64,000 nt of DNA from the NCBI RefSeq assembly GCF_039544165.1, contig NZ_BAABLD010000008.1, positions 372,001 to 436,000 of the forward strand, read 5' to 3'. Shown here piece after piece: positions 15,539 to 24,964 of the stretch. The notes beneath the pieces were generated by a model. That model had not been told where the DNA came from and searched no databases. It was given only the letters and a program-made list of their open reading frames with translations. This DNA comes from Viridibacterium curvum. GTDB taxonomy: Bacteria > Pseudomonadota > Gammaproteobacteria > Burkholderiales > Rhodocyclaceae. How positions within the stretch are numbered: the first letter of the stretch is position 1; each line of letters begins with the position of its first letter. Made by a program: the position numbers and the translations under genes.

Positions 15539-17008
15539 ATGCTAGTCCTGTTTGTCGCCTTGTATCTGCTGGTTTCCATCGGTGTCGGGCTCTACGCGGC
15601 CACGCGCGTCAAGAACTCCACCGACTACGTCACCACAGGTCGCCATCTGCCCTTCTACATCACGGTCGCCACGGTGTTCGCGACCTGGTTCGGCGCAGAG
15701 ACGGTGCTGGGCATCTCGGCCACCTTCGTCAAGGATGGCATGTCGGGCATCATCGCCGATCCGTTCGGCTCATCGACGGCCCTGATCCTGTTCGGGCTGC
15801 TGTTTGCGCTGCCGCTCTACCGCATGAACCTGATGACGCTGGGCGACTATTACCGTCAGCGCTACGGGCGCGGCGTTGAAGTCACCACGTCGATTGTCAT
15901 TACCGTCTCCTACCTGGGTTGGGTTGCCGCACAGATTTCCGCACTGGGGCTGGTCTTTCACGTGCTCTCGCAGGGCCAGATCAGCGAGACCTGGGGCATG
16001 GTGCTGGGGACGGGCGTTGTGCTGCTCTATACGCTTTATGGCGGCATGTGGTCCGTCGCGCTGACCGACTTCCTGCAGATGAGCATCATCGTCGTGGGCC
16101 TGCTCTACATCGCCTGGGCCGTGAGCGATATGGCCGGTGGCGTCGGCAACGTCGTGCAGCACATGGAGGCCGCCGACAAACTGCGCCTGCTGCCCAGCGG
16201 CGGCACTCTGGAGTGGGTCGCCTTCATTGCCGCATTCAGCACCATGGCACTGGGCTCGATTCCCCAGCAGGACGTTTTCCAGCGCGTGAATTCGGCGCGC
16301 AACGAGAAGGGGGCCGTGTGGGGCACGGTGACCGGCGGCGTGGGCTATTTCTTCTTCGCCTTCGTGCCGCTGTTCATCGCCTACGCGGCAACCATCATCG
16401 CGCCGGATCTCGTGAAGGAACACCTGGCTGAAGGCGGCAATTCGCAGATGATCCTGCCGCAGCTGGTGCTGCAGCACATGCCCGTCTTTGCCCAGGTGCT
16501 GTTCTTTGGTGCGCTGCTGTCGGCCATCATGAGTACAGCGTCCGGCACGCTGCTCGCCCCCTCGGTCACTTTCTCGGAGAACGTGATCCGTGACCTGCGT
16601 CCGGGCCTCAGCGACGAGAAATTCCTGCGCATGACGCGCGTCATCGTGGTCATCTTCTCGGCACTGGTTCTCACCTTTGCGCTCAACAGCGAGGCGACCA
16701 TCTACCAGATGGTCGAGCAGGCCTACTCGGTCACGCTCGCCATGGCCTTCACACCGCTCGCGTTCGGTCTCTACTGGAAGCGCGCAACCAACCAGGGCGC
16801 CATTTTCTCCATCATTGTGGGGGGCGCTGTGTGGCTCTCGCTGCTGCTACCCATGATCGGCTGGGTACCTGCCCCCGAGGGCTGGATCGCCTTTGCCAAT
16901 ACGATCCCGCCCCAGTTCATCGGCCTGCTGGCAAGCATCGTCGCGATGGTGGCCGGCTCACTGCTGCCGCAGTGGATTGCGCACAACCCGCAGGCAGCGC
17001 GGCACTGA
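15539..17008 (+). CDS. Sodium:solute symporter (SSS family)
   Basis: A 489-residue protein with about 13 membrane helices and SSS-family features: STDYVTTGRHLPFY near residues 23-36 at the first loop, FATWFGAETVLG at 47-58, and the ALLSAIMSTASGTLLAP region in helix 8 near 323-339, where Na+ ligands lie. It imports a small organic solute with sodium; the substrate cannot be told. GGAG at 15526-15529 gives a suitable ribosome-binding site. VanZ follows after 3 bases. Confidence 0.9.
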   Translation: MLVLFVALYLLVSIGVGLYAATRVKNSTDYVTTGRHLPFYITVATVFATWFGAETVLGISATFVKDGMSGIIADPFGSSTALILFGLLFALPLYRMNLMTLGDYYRQRYGRGVEVTTSIVITVSYLGWVAAQISALGLVFHVLSQGQISETWGMVLGTGVVLLYTLYGGMWSVALTDFLQMSIIVVGLLYIAWAVSDMAGGVGNVVQHMEAADKLRLLPSGGTLEWVAFIAAFSTMALGSIPQQDVFQRVNSARNEKGAVWGTVTGGVGYFFFAFVPLFIAYAATIIAPDLVKEHLAEGGNSQMILPQLVLQHMPVFAQVLFFGALLSAIMSTASGTLLAPSVTFSENVIRDLRPGLSDEKFLRMTRVIVVIFSALVLTFALNSEATIYQMVEQAYSVTLAMAFTPLAFGLYWKRATNQGAIFSIIVGGAVWLSLLLPMIGWVPAPEGWIAFANTIPPQFIGLLASIVAMVAGSLLPQWIAHNPQAARH

Positions 17009-17011
17009 CCC

Positions 17012-18073
17012 ATGATGAGCAGGCCAGATCAGCGACTGCCCCGCTATCTGGCCCTCGCCTATGCCCTGCTTACGGCCTATGCCTGCCTTTACCCTTTCAG
17101 CGACTGGCGCGACCCCGGCGTATCCCCCTTCGCCTTCCTGACGGCACCGATCCCTCGCTACAACACGCTGACCGACCTGCTGCTCAACGTGCTGGGCTTC
17201 CTGCCGCTCGGTTTCATGCTGGGTGCGTCATTACGCGGCATGACACGCAAGGGCATCGGCTTGCTCCTTGCCACCCTGCTGTGCGTGCTGTTCAGCGCCA
17301 TGCTGGAGAGCGCACAGAACTACCTCGCCACGCGCGTGGCGTCCAACATCGATTTTGCGGCCAACAGCCTCGGCGGCCTCGCCGGTGCCCTGCTGGCCCT
17401 GCGCTGGGGCAACCTCTTCGACCCGGACGGCCAGCTCAGCCGCTGGCGCCAGCGCCGCATCCTGCCCGGCCGCATCGGCGAGACGGGCCTGATCCTCATC
17501 GGACTGTGGTGGCTCACCCAGCTCGAACCGACCAGCACCCTGTTCGGCACCGGCGACCTGCGCCCGCTGTTCGACCTGCCCGCGCCGCTGGCTTTCTCGG
17601 CACGCCGTTTCGTCATCATCGAAGCCTTGGTAGTGGCCACCAATCTGCTCGCCCTTGGCCTGCTGGTGCGCCGCTGCATGCGCGAACCGCGTGGTCAGCT
17701 GGTGATGCTGGTACTGCTGATCGGGCTCGCCGTGCGAACGCTGGCCGACCATGTTTTCATGCTGCCGCCCGAGCCCCTGCAATGGGCCACGCCAGGTGCC
17801 TTGCGCGGTCTGCTGATCGGCGCCCTGGCCCTGATCGTCGCCTGGCGTCTGCCGGGCTGGCTGCAACACTCGCTGGCCTGCCTGAGCCTGTTACTGGCCA
17901 CCGCGCTGGTCAACATCGCGCCCGACAATCCCTATGAACTGGCCTCGATGCGCCTCATCCACGAAAGCCACTTCCTCAACTTCCACGGGCTGACGCGCCT
18001 TGCCGAATTCCTGTGGCCCTTCCTCGCCCTGATCTACCTCACCGCCAACGCCGCCATCGCCAACCGCCGCTGA
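17012..18073 (+). CDS. VanZ-like family membrane protein
   Basis: A 353-residue membrane protein. The first 130 residues match VanZ: YPFSDWRDP, then LTDLLLNVLGFLPLGFMLG, and the typical SAMLESAQNYLATRVASNIDFAANSLGG box. The C-terminal half has further helices. VanZ proteins are linked to low-level teicoplanin resistance in Gram-positives, but their role in proteobacteria is not known. It starts 3 bases after the symporter stop (tandem ATGATG; either Met could be used). Confidence 0.82.
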   Translation: MMSRPDQRLPRYLALAYALLTAYACLYPFSDWRDPGVSPFAFLTAPIPRYNTLTDLLLNVLGFLPLGFMLGASLRGMTRKGIGLLLATLLCVLFSAMLESAQNYLATRVASNIDFAANSLGGLAGALLALRWGNLFDPDGQLSRWRQRRILPGRIGETGLILIGLWWLTQLEPTSTLFGTGDLRPLFDLPAPLAFSARRFVIIEALVVATNLLALGLLVRRCMREPRGQLVMLVLLIGLAVRTLADHVFMLPPEPLQWATPGALRGLLIGALALIVAWRLPGWLQHSLACLSLLLATALVNIAPDNPYELASMRLIHESHFLNFHGLTRLAEFLWPFLALIYLTANAAIANRR

Positions 18074-18090
18074 AGTCGTAACACCTCACC

Positions 18091-18894
18091 ATGTCCGTCA
18101 TCCAACGAGGCCTCGCCTGCCTGCGTCAGGCCCTGCTCATTCCCTGCCTGCTCCACGCCATCAACGTATCCGCCCAAACCCCGGACGCCATCAAGGACTC
18201 CAGCTTCAACCGACTTGCCAAATCCCCCGAGACCGGCACGGGAAACGGCAAATGGGGCTGGAATCTCGGTTTGGGCGCGACGCTCAACCGCGGGGACACG
18301 CACTACACGCGCGGTAATTTTTCGCTGGAAGGCGAGCGCAACATGCGTGACAGCCGGTTGCTGACACACACCCTGCTGATTCGTGAGCAGGCGAAGGACG
18401 AAGATCGCAAGGACGTCGTGAGTGTCGGTTTTCGCGGCGAGCGCAATGTGGATCACGCCATGTTCGGTTACGGCGATCTTGCGATAGACCGTGATGTCGC
18501 TGAAGACATCTCGCGGCGCACCTCGCTGGGTAGCGGTATTGGCTATCGCATCGTCAGTACACCAGCCTACCTGCTCAATGTTTACACCGGTCTGGCCGCG
18601 GTCGATGCCGTTTACTACGAAGCGGAAGATGCGCGTGGCGTGGAATGGCTGGTTGGTCAGGACATGAGCTGGCAGATCTCGGAAAACAGCCGGCTACGCC
18701 AACGCTTTGTCATCTACCCGCACACGGTAGGCGTCGGCGGCGCACGCACGGCTTTGCAGCTGATGCTCAGCACGAGCATCAACAGCCTGTTCAGCCTGCA
18801 ACTGGCGCTGCTACACAAATACCAGGCTCATGTGCCTGACGACAGACAACACAACAAGCTGACCGTCTATACCGGGCTGGGCGTCAACTTCTGA
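18091..18894 (+). CDS. DUF481 family outer-membrane beta-barrel protein
   Basis: A 267-residue protein with a signal peptide (cleavage probably near residue 28, VSAQ) and the alternating strand pattern of DUF481/YdiY-like barrels: GWNLGLGATLNRGDTHYT near 53-70 and a C-terminal strand ending in Phe (TVYTGLGVNF), the usual BAM recognition signal. Function unknown. It starts 17 bases after vanZ and probably ends the transcript; maf converges 21 bases downstream. Confidence 0.85.
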   Translation: MSVIQRGLACLRQALLIPCLLHAINVSAQTPDAIKDSSFNRLAKSPETGTGNGKWGWNLGLGATLNRGDTHYTRGNFSLEGERNMRDSRLLTHTLLIREQAKDEDRKDVVSVGFRGERNVDHAMFGYGDLAIDRDVAEDISRRTSLGSGIGYRIVSTPAYLLNVYTGLAAVDAVYYEAEDARGVEWLVGQDMSWQISENSRLRQRFVIYPHTVGVGGARTALQLMLSTSINSLFSLQLALLHKYQAHVPDDRQHNKLTVYTGLGVNF

Positions 18895-18915
18895 AACCCG
18901 ACCACATTGTGTCGT

Positions 18916-19539
18916 TCAGGTGTCGAACTTGAATTCGCGCAGCAGCTCGGCCGTCTCGAACAGAGGCAGCCCCATGATGCCCGAGTACGACCCCTCTATA
19001 TGCGATATGAATGAAGCGGCACGCCCCTGCACGCCGTAAGCCCCAGCCTTGCCGAAGGGTTCGCCGGTCTCGACGTAGGCCGCAATCTCTTCGTCCGACA
19101 GGGCGCGCATGCTCACCGTGCTGATCGACAGACGCTGGTTGAGCACCTGGTCGTCGGCAATTGCCACAGCTGTCAGCACACGGTGCGTGCGGCCAGACAA
19201 ACGCTGCAGAATCTGCGTGGCGTGTGCTGTATCGTCGGGCTTGCCGATGATCTCGCCATCCAGCTCCAGCGTTGTGTCAGCCGCCAGCACGGCCTGGCGA
19301 CGCAACTTGCGCCAGATGATGCGGCGCATGGCGCCTTCGGCTTTGGCAGTCGCAACGCGCAGGACGTAGGTCTCGGCATCTTCGTCGGGCAGGGTGTCCT
19401 CCGACACATCCTCGTCGTCGCGCGGTGGTGCGCGGAAAAACAGGGTGTCAAAATCAATGCCGATCTGGTGCAGCAGCTCTCGTCTGCGCGGACTGGTCGA
19501 AGCGAGGTAGATGCGTGGCAGGGCCGTGAGGGAGGACAT
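18916..19539 (-). CDS. maf: Maf-type nucleoside triphosphate pyrophosphatase
   Basis: A 207-residue Maf protein. The N-terminal LASTSPRRRELL is at residues 12-23, AADTTLELDG near 86-95, and the C-terminal GKAGAYGVQGRAASFI near 163-178. It hydrolyses dTTP, UTP or modified nucleotides and influences septation. It is the last gene of nadD-rsfS-rlmH-maf; only 4 bases separate it from rlmH. In many betaproteobacteria RNase G follows, but here a converging DUF481 gene does. Confidence 0.95.
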   Translation of the reverse strand: MSSLTALPRIYLASTSPRRRELLHQIGIDFDTLFFRAPPRDDEDVSEDTLPDEDAETYVLRVATAKAEGAMRRIIWRKLRRQAVLAADTTLELDGEIIGKPDDTAHATQILQRLSGRTHRVLTAVAIADDQVLNQRLSISTVSMRALSDEEIAAYVETGEPFGKAGAYGVQGRAASFISHIEGSYSGIMGLPLFETAELLREFKFDT

Positions 19540-19543
19540 GGAT

Positions 19544-20014
19544 CTACTCGCGATGGTAAGGATGGTTGTTGAGCACGCTCCAGGCGCGGTAAAGCGCTTC
19601 GGCGAGCATGACACGCACCATGGCGTGCGGCAAGGTGAGGCTGGAGAGTCGCACCTTGTCGAACGCCCCTTCCTTGAACTCCGGCGCCAGCCCGTCGGGG
19701 CCGCCGACGACGAAAGCCACATCGTCACCCTCGCCCTGCCAGCGCAGCATGCGGTCGGCAAGCTTCTTCGTGGTGAGGTCGTCGCCACGTTCGTCGAGTA
19801 CGACGATGCGCGCACGTGAGGGGATGGCCTGACGCAGACGCGCGGCCTCGGCTTCCATCATCGCGGCGGGGGTCTTGCCTGTGGTTCGCGGCTCGGCGCG
19901 CACTTCGATGAGTTCCAGCGGGCAATCCCGCGGAAAGCGCTTGGCATACTCGGCATAGCCCTCGACCACCCAGTCAGGCATGCGGTTGCCGACTGCGACG
20001 AGGTACAGTTTCAT
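19544..20014 (-). CDS. rlmH: 23S rRNA pseudouridine-1915 N3-methyltransferase RlmH
   Basis: A 156-residue SPOUT methyltransferase. The C-terminal knot contains FVVGGPDG at about residues 101-108 and LSSLTLPHAMVRVMLAEALYRAW near 123-145, which are near-universal in RlmH. It methylates m3-pseudouridine at 1915 in helix 69 of 23S rRNA. It lies 33 bases after rsfS in the conserved ribosome-related block. Confidence 0.97.
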   Translation of the reverse strand: MKLYLVAVGNRMPDWVVEGYAEYAKRFPRDCPLELIEVRAEPRTTGKTPAAMMEAEAARLRQAIPSRARIVVLDERGDDLTTKKLADRMLRWQGEGDDVAFVVGGPDGLAPEFKEGAFDKVRLSSLTLPHAMVRVMLAEALYRAWSVLNNHPYHRE

Positions 20015-20047
20015 GCCTTCATCGCCTCACCGGCAAAGCGCCGGCGA

Positions 20048-20416
20048 TCACTCGGACGCGGCACTTGCCGCTGCCATCTTGCGGCGCGCGGCCGGAGTGG
20101 CCTGCCACAGTTCTTCGAGGTTGTAGTAGCTGCGCACAGCAGGCTGCATGAGGTGCACGACGATGTCGCCGAGATCCACCAGCACCCATTCACCCGTGTC
20201 TTCACCCTCGACGGAAACCACTTCGCCGCCGGCTTCCTTGACCTTCTCCTGCACGCTCTTGGCGAGCGCTCGCGTCTGGCGGTTGGAGTTGCCGCTGGCG
20301 ATGATGACGCGGTCGAACAGGGAGGTCAGCTTGGTGGTGTTGATGACTTCGATGTCGACCGCCTTGATGTCTTCAAGGGCGGCAACAACGATCTTCTGCA
20401 ACTTGCGGATATCCAT
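20048..20416 (-). CDS. rsfS: Ribosomal silencing factor RsfS
   Basis: A 122-residue protein starting MDIRKLQ at 20416, 7 bases after the nadD stop; an upstream in-frame Met would overlap nadD and adds non-family sequence. Family features are ALEDIKAVDIEVI near 12-24, FDRVIIASGNSNRQ near 34-47 and GEWVLVDLGDIVVHLM near 74-89. It binds ribosomal protein uL14 and blocks subunit joining under starvation. The short Ala-rich tail is variable in the family. Confidence 0.95.
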   Translation of the reverse strand: MDIRKLQKIVVAALEDIKAVDIEVINTTKLTSLFDRVIIASGNSNRQTRALAKSVQEKVKEAGGEVVSVEGEDTGEWVLVDLGDIVVHLMQPAVRSYYNLEELWQATPAARRKMAAASAASE

Positions 20417-20423
20417 GCGGTAA

Positions 20424-21089
20424 TCAGGGGGCCTGTCGGTAAAGGGAATGGGCTTCAATATAGTCGAGAACCTCGTCCGGAACCAGAAAACGCGGGGTCC
20501 GACGTGCGCCGATCAGCGCCCGGATGGCGGTCGCCGAGATCTCCAGTGGCGTCATGCTGAAGGGCACGATGCAACCGCCAGCAGCGCCGCGCAAGGCTTC
20601 CGGCGTGGCACTGCGGTTCGCGAACTCGGCCGCCAGTTCAGGCGCCAGCTGTTCTGGCTCCAGGCTGTATCCAGGGCGCGTCGCGACCCCGATGTGGGCC
20701 AGCGCGAACAGTTCGCGCCAACGGTGCCAGCGCGGCAGGCCGGCAAATGCGTCGGCGCCGACGATCAGCACGATGGGTTGCGTTTCGCCTAGCTCGCCGC
20801 GCAAACGCTCCAGCGTCGGCACCGTGTAGCTCGGCTGCTCGCTGAGCACTTCCGCCGCGTCAACCGTGAAATGCGTCACACCCGCAGCGGCCAACCGGAC
20901 CATCGCCAGCCGATCCGCCGCCAACGCGCCAGGTGTGCCGCGATGACGTGGCTGCCCTGCCGGGATCAGGCGCACCCCGTCCAGCTGCAGGCAGTCTGCC
21001 GCCTCCTGCGCCAGACGCAGATGGCCGAAATGCACGGGGTCGAAGGTGCCGCCGAGAATGCCCAGCACACCTGCGGCGTCAGCGCGCAT
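20424..21089 (-). CDS. nadD: Nicotinate-nucleotide adenylyltransferase NadD
   Basis: A 221-residue nucleotidyltransferase. The ATP-binding motif GGTFDPVHFGHL is near residues 13-24 and the ISATAIR motif is near the C-terminus (about 196-202). It converts nicotinate mononucleotide to deamido-NAD. The start at 21089 overlaps the membrane-protein gene upstream by 11 bases. Longer starts were rejected because they only read through that gene. Confidence 0.95.
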   Translation of the reverse strand: MRADAAGVLGILGGTFDPVHFGHLRLAQEAADCLQLDGVRLIPAGQPRHRGTPGALAADRLAMVRLAAAGVTHFTVDAAEVLSEQPSYTVPTLERLRGELGETQPIVLIVGADAFAGLPRWHRWRELFALAHIGVATRPGYSLEPEQLAPELAAEFANRSATPEALRGAAGGCIVPFSMTPLEISATAIRALIGARRTPRFLVPDEVLDYIEAHSLYRQAP

Positions 21090-21834
21090 CGTCAGGCTCG
21101 GGCAAGGGGCCGAAGATATCAACCAGGCTGAGATAGTTGCTCGCCAGACAGGCTGGCATGAACACACCGAACATCACCAGCGAGGCCAATAGCTGCCCGA
21201 GCTGGCCCAGCAGGAACATGAAGCTCAGGGGAATCGAGAGCAACATCAGCGCGAAGCCATACATCAGCAGCGCAGCCTTGTTGCGCCAGCAGGCCACGAT
21301 GGCGAAGAACAGCGCCTTGACGGGCGGCACATCGGCAAAAGCCGTCAAGGCGGGCGCCACCCACATGACTGCCGTCATCAGCATCATGCAGACCCAGTAG
21401 ACCAGCACTCCGCTCAGCACGTTACCCGGCACCTGCTTCGCCTCACCGCGCGCAGCGGCTTCCATGAACGCTTCGATGCCTGGACCGGCCAGCAGGTCAC
21501 GCAATCCACGTGCGGCCATCAGAACAAGAAACATGACCAGCCCCAGCACCAGCAACCCACGCAGGTTGCGCTGCAGGCTCGCGCGCACGGCAGGCAACAT
21601 GGGCTGCCGCCCGGTAGCGAGCTGTCGGCAAACATGCAGCAGCACCACATCCATGCACGGCGCCATCAGGCAGACCAGCAAGGGGCCCAGCCAGGGAATT
21701 GCGCCCGGCAACGAAGTCAGCAGCATGCTGAGCAGGGCCGCCATCGACAGCGGCACGGGAAAGCGCCGCCACAAAGCCAGACCACCCTGCAACCATCGCC
21801 AGCCCGCAACGGCCGGCAGTTTCTTTGCCTGCAT
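21079..21834 (-). CDS. BPSS1780 family membrane protein (second of a tandem pair)
   Basis: A 251-residue protein with about six membrane helices, starting MQAKKLPAVAGWRWLQGGLALWRRFP. The WLQGGLALWRRFP entry segment and alternating helices resemble the upstream neighbour, whose equivalent is WLLSGWRLFAARP, so the two look like diverged paralogs. The BPSS1780 family is widespread in betaproteobacteria and has no known function. It begins 1 base after the stop of its paralog and overlaps nadD by 11 bases. Confidence 0.75.
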   Translation of the reverse strand: MQAKKLPAVAGWRWLQGGLALWRRFPVPLSMAALLSMLLTSLPGAIPWLGPLLVCLMAPCMDVVLLHVCRQLATGRQPMLPAVRASLQRNLRGLLVLGLVMFLVLMAARGLRDLLAGPGIEAFMEAAARGEAKQVPGNVLSGVLVYWVCMMLMTAVMWVAPALTAFADVPPVKALFFAIVACWRNKAALLMYGFALMLLSIPLSFMFLLGQLGQLLASLVMFGVFMPACLASNYLSLVDIFGPLPEPDDAR

Positions 21835-21835
21835 G

Positions 21836-22663
21836 TCAGGCCTCCACGCCGGGTGCGGGCGTGAACATGTCGAGGTAGGCCTGGCGCAAGGCACCGGCAA
21901 ACACGGGGATGAACACCAGCACACCCAACCCCAGCGGCGCCATGGCGACAACAAAGAAGAGATAGGTCAGCAAGCCGAACAACAGCACCGGGCCGATGTT
22001 GCGCAGGCTGGCGCGTAACGAGGCGCTCATGGCGTCGAAGGCCGAGCAGCGCGCAAACACGATCATGGCCGGCGAGAAAATCAGGATCAGGGCCATCAAC
22101 AACCACAGCACCAGCAGCACGGCACCACCGGCCAGCACGGTCGACACGAAGCCCGCCAGGCCGCCGAGCAAGCCACTCAATGCATTGCCAAGCGCCACGC
22201 CAAAGACGCCCACCAGCAAACCACCGGCCAGCGCCAGCATGACAAGCAACTGCAGAAAGATCAGCGGAATGCTGAAGAAGATGCCGATCAGACTGAGGCT
22301 GCCCAGATGCGGCATGGCGCCGCTGTATATGTCGGCAAAGCCCGGCGTGGCGCCACTCTCCTGCCGGGCGGCGGTATCAAGCAGGCTGGCCAGCAGAATT
22401 GCAAAGACCACCGGCGGCACCATGGGGCCAAACACTGGCACCGGCACGATCAGCAAGGAGATGACCGCCATCAATGCAAACACCATGACGGAGAGCAAAA
22501 TCCATTGCAGCGGCCGGGCCGCGAAAAGACGCCAGCCGCTAAGTAGCCAGCGGGCGGCTTGAGCGGCGGTTACGCGACGCACCTGCGGGGCGCGGCTGGC
22601 ATGACTGGCGTGGGGCACACGGCCCGCATCACGGGGAAGGGAAGGCTGATCCTGGGACGACAT
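21836..22663 (-). CDS. BPSS1780 family membrane protein (first of a tandem pair)
   Basis: A 275-residue membrane protein from ATG 22663. The first 30 residues are hydrophilic (MSSQDQPSLPRDAG), then the family entry motif VTAAQAARWLLSGWRLFAARPLQW leads into six hydrophobic segments, including a very Gly/Leu-rich region near 140-190. Function unknown. It is the first gene of the run leading into nadD-rsfS-rlmH-maf and is divergent from the TonB receptor, with 209 bases between. Confidence 0.78.
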   Translation of the reverse strand: MSSQDQPSLPRDAGRVPHASHASRAPQVRRVTAAQAARWLLSGWRLFAARPLQWILLSVMVFALMAVISLLIVPVPVFGPMVPPVVFAILLASLLDTAARQESGATPGFADIYSGAMPHLGSLSLIGIFFSIPLIFLQLLVMLALAGGLLVGVFGVALGNALSGLLGGLAGFVSTVLAGGAVLLVLWLLMALILIFSPAMIVFARCSAFDAMSASLRASLRNIGPVLLFGLLTYLFFVVAMAPLGLGVLVFIPVFAGALRQAYLDMFTPAPGVEA

Positions 22664-22872
22664 GTCGGAATACGTACAGCTTGCAGAGCCCGACATGCTA
22701 TCGAATGCCATGCAGCAGTACAAACCTCTTCGGGTTGCCTTGTGCCCGTCGGCACAAGGCTTGCCGCCCCGCCGGGGCGGCCGCGTCCAGAAGGGCGCGA
22801 AGCCGGGGGCAAGAAGGCCTTGCCCGCCATTTCCATCAAGCCCTGCGCGCAGCGCAGGCTAGAATCCCTGCC

Positions 22873-24954
22873 GTGAAAGCTGCGTTGTACCCCCATCTTC
22901 GTTTCGCCTGCCAAACCAATGACTTGCGCGTGCCCCTGCGCTGGCTGGCGCTTGCCCTGTCAGGCCTGCCGCTGGCCTGTTTCGCCGCGCCGCCTGAAGA
23001 CCCTTTCATCGAAGACCTGCCGGTGGTGATCAGCGCCTCGCGGATGCCGCAGTCGCTGGACCGCGCACCGGGCTCCGTCACCGTCATCGATGGCGACCTC
23101 ATCCGCGCCAGCGGCTATCGTGACCTGGCGCGCATCTTCCGCCTTGTGCCGGGCATGCAGACCGGGCAGGAGCGCGGCAACAACTACTGGGTCAGTTACC
23201 ACGGTCTGGGCAACAACTTTCCGTCGGAATTGCAAGTGCTCGTCGATGGCCGCTCAATCTATTCACTGGCGAGCTTCGGTGGCGTGGACTGGACCAACCT
23301 GCCAGTCACGCCGGATGAAATCGAGCGCATCGAGGTCGTGCGCGGCCCCAACGCTGCAACCTACGGCGCCAACGCCTTCATGGGTGTCATCAACATCATC
23401 ACGCGGCACACCGCTCAATCGCCCGACGGACGACTCACCGGGCGGGTAGGCAATGCGCAGATCCGCGACAGCGACGGCATCACGCACTTCGAAGCGGGCC
23501 CGACGCGTACCCAGCTGGCGCTCTCGACGCGCCACGACAGCGGCTTCGACAATCTGCGCGATGAACGCCGTAGCGAGCTGCTTACGCTACGCAGCGACTG
23601 GCAAGTCTCGAACCGCAACGAGGTGATGCTGCGCGCGAGCGCCAGCAACCTGCGCCGCGGCGAAGGCTATGACAGCACGCTGTACGACAGCAACGGCTCG
23701 CGCAAAAGCTGGGGCACGGCGCAATCGCTGCACCTGAAATGGGTCGGTACGCCACGCGAGGACGAGGAGCTTCTCGCCCAGTACTTCCACAACGAGAGCC
23801 ATTACACCGACGGCTGGACAGCACATATTCCTGCCGGCTATCCCTACGGCCCCACGCAAATTGACGTGAACCGCAACCGGCGCAGTTCGCGCGACCAGTT
23901 CGAGTTCCAGCACCGCAGCAGCGGCAAGACGCGGCAGATGGTGTGGGGCGTCGAAGCCCGTCGCGACCGCACCAGCTCGCCCTACATGTATGCCAACGGC
24001 GAGCCGAAGCCCGTCGACCTGTATCGCCTGTTCGGGAGTCTCGACGAAGACCTCGCACGCCACTGGCAACTCAACATCGGCGCCGCCATCGAACGCTACC
24101 GCAGCGAACCGACGCACTTCGCGCCGCGCAGCTTCCTCAACTGGCAGGCCGCCGAGGGGCACACGCTGCGCGTCGGCGCGGCGCGCGCTTACCAGCAACG
24201 CCCCACCTTCGAAAAGGAAGGCGACATTCGCGTCATTGATCCGGTCAGTGGCGCCCTGCTGGTGCGCGCCTACATGCCCAACCCGGACCTGCGGCAGGAA
24301 CGCATCGACAGCGCCGAGATCGGTTACCTCGGCCGCTTCCGCACCCTGTCGACCACGCTGGATGTGCGCCTGTTCAACGAGCGCATCAAGGACTACATCG
24401 CACGCGTGTCGGTGAACTCGCCGGCCCCCTACACGGCCGCGCTGGAATCCTGGATCGGCTCGCTGCAGTACCAGAACATGAGCCGCACCATCACGCTGCG
24501 CGGTGTCGAGTACCAGCTCAAGTCACGCCCCTGGCGCAATGGCGAGATCATTCTCTCGCACGCGATGATTGATCGCCACTCGGGCGACGCCGGTATCGAC
24601 GACCGCGTCGCGCCATACGTCGCCAGCCTGTCCTGGTTCCAGAAGCTCGATGCACACTGGTCCGGCATGATCAGCGTGCTGCGCATGGGGCCGATCTCCG
24701 GCGGCGATGGCATTGCACCGCTGACGAACTACGTCGCCAAGCCCTACACCAGCTTCGATGCGCGCATCGCCTGGCAGACCATGCTGCGGCAACATCGCAA
24801 GCTGGAAATTGCACTCAATGCCATCAACCTTGGCGAGAAGCACCAGGAGATCCCCGACCGCGGCGTGCAGAGCTACCACGCAACGCTGGGCGACAAGACT
24901 CCCGCCAATATCACCAGCAGGATGATCTACCTGTCGGCCAGCCTCGACATGTAA
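22873..24954 (+). CDS. TonB-dependent outer-membrane receptor
   Basis: About 693 residues from GTG 22873 (a second option is GTG 22930, which gives a tighter 19-residue signal peptide PLRWLALALSGLPLACFA). The plug domain has LPVVISASRMPQSLDRAPGSV near the TonB-box region, IEVVRGPNAATYGANAFMGVINI, and the barrel follows to a C-terminal aromatic strand ending SLDM. Resemblance is to BtuB/siderophore-type receptors, but the ligand is not evident. The 209 bases upstream have inverted repeats (for example around 22739-22760) but no recognisable cobalamin riboswitch. No Shine-Dalgarno is clear for either start. Confidence 0.85.
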   Translation: MKAALYPHLRFACQTNDLRVPLRWLALALSGLPLACFAAPPEDPFIEDLPVVISASRMPQSLDRAPGSVTVIDGDLIRASGYRDLARIFRLVPGMQTGQERGNNYWVSYHGLGNNFPSELQVLVDGRSIYSLASFGGVDWTNLPVTPDEIERIEVVRGPNAATYGANAFMGVINIITRHTAQSPDGRLTGRVGNAQIRDSDGITHFEAGPTRTQLALSTRHDSGFDNLRDERRSELLTLRSDWQVSNRNEVMLRASASNLRRGEGYDSTLYDSNGSRKSWGTAQSLHLKWVGTPREDEELLAQYFHNESHYTDGWTAHIPAGYPYGPTQIDVNRNRRSSRDQFEFQHRSSGKTRQMVWGVEARRDRTSSPYMYANGEPKPVDLYRLFGSLDEDLARHWQLNIGAAIERYRSEPTHFAPRSFLNWQAAEGHTLRVGAARAYQQRPTFEKEGDIRVIDPVSGALLVRAYMPNPDLRQERIDSAEIGYLGRFRTLSTTLDVRLFNERIKDYIARVSVNSPAPYTAALESWIGSLQYQNMSRTITLRGVEYQLKSRPWRNGEIILSHAMIDRHSGDAGIDDRVAPYVASLSWFQKLDAHWSGMISVLRMGPISGGDGIAPLTNYVAKPYTSFDARIAWQTMLRQHRKLEIALNAINLGEKHQEIPDRGVQSYHATLGDKTPANITSRMIYLSASLDM

Positions 24955-24964
24955 GGCACGCAAC

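Noticed and set aside
22681..22872. Cobalamin riboswitch or N-terminal extension of the TonB receptor
   Set aside because: The B12-box-type conserved bases were not found, and the in-frame extension reads as a non-hydrophobic Arg-rich stretch ahead of the signal peptide.
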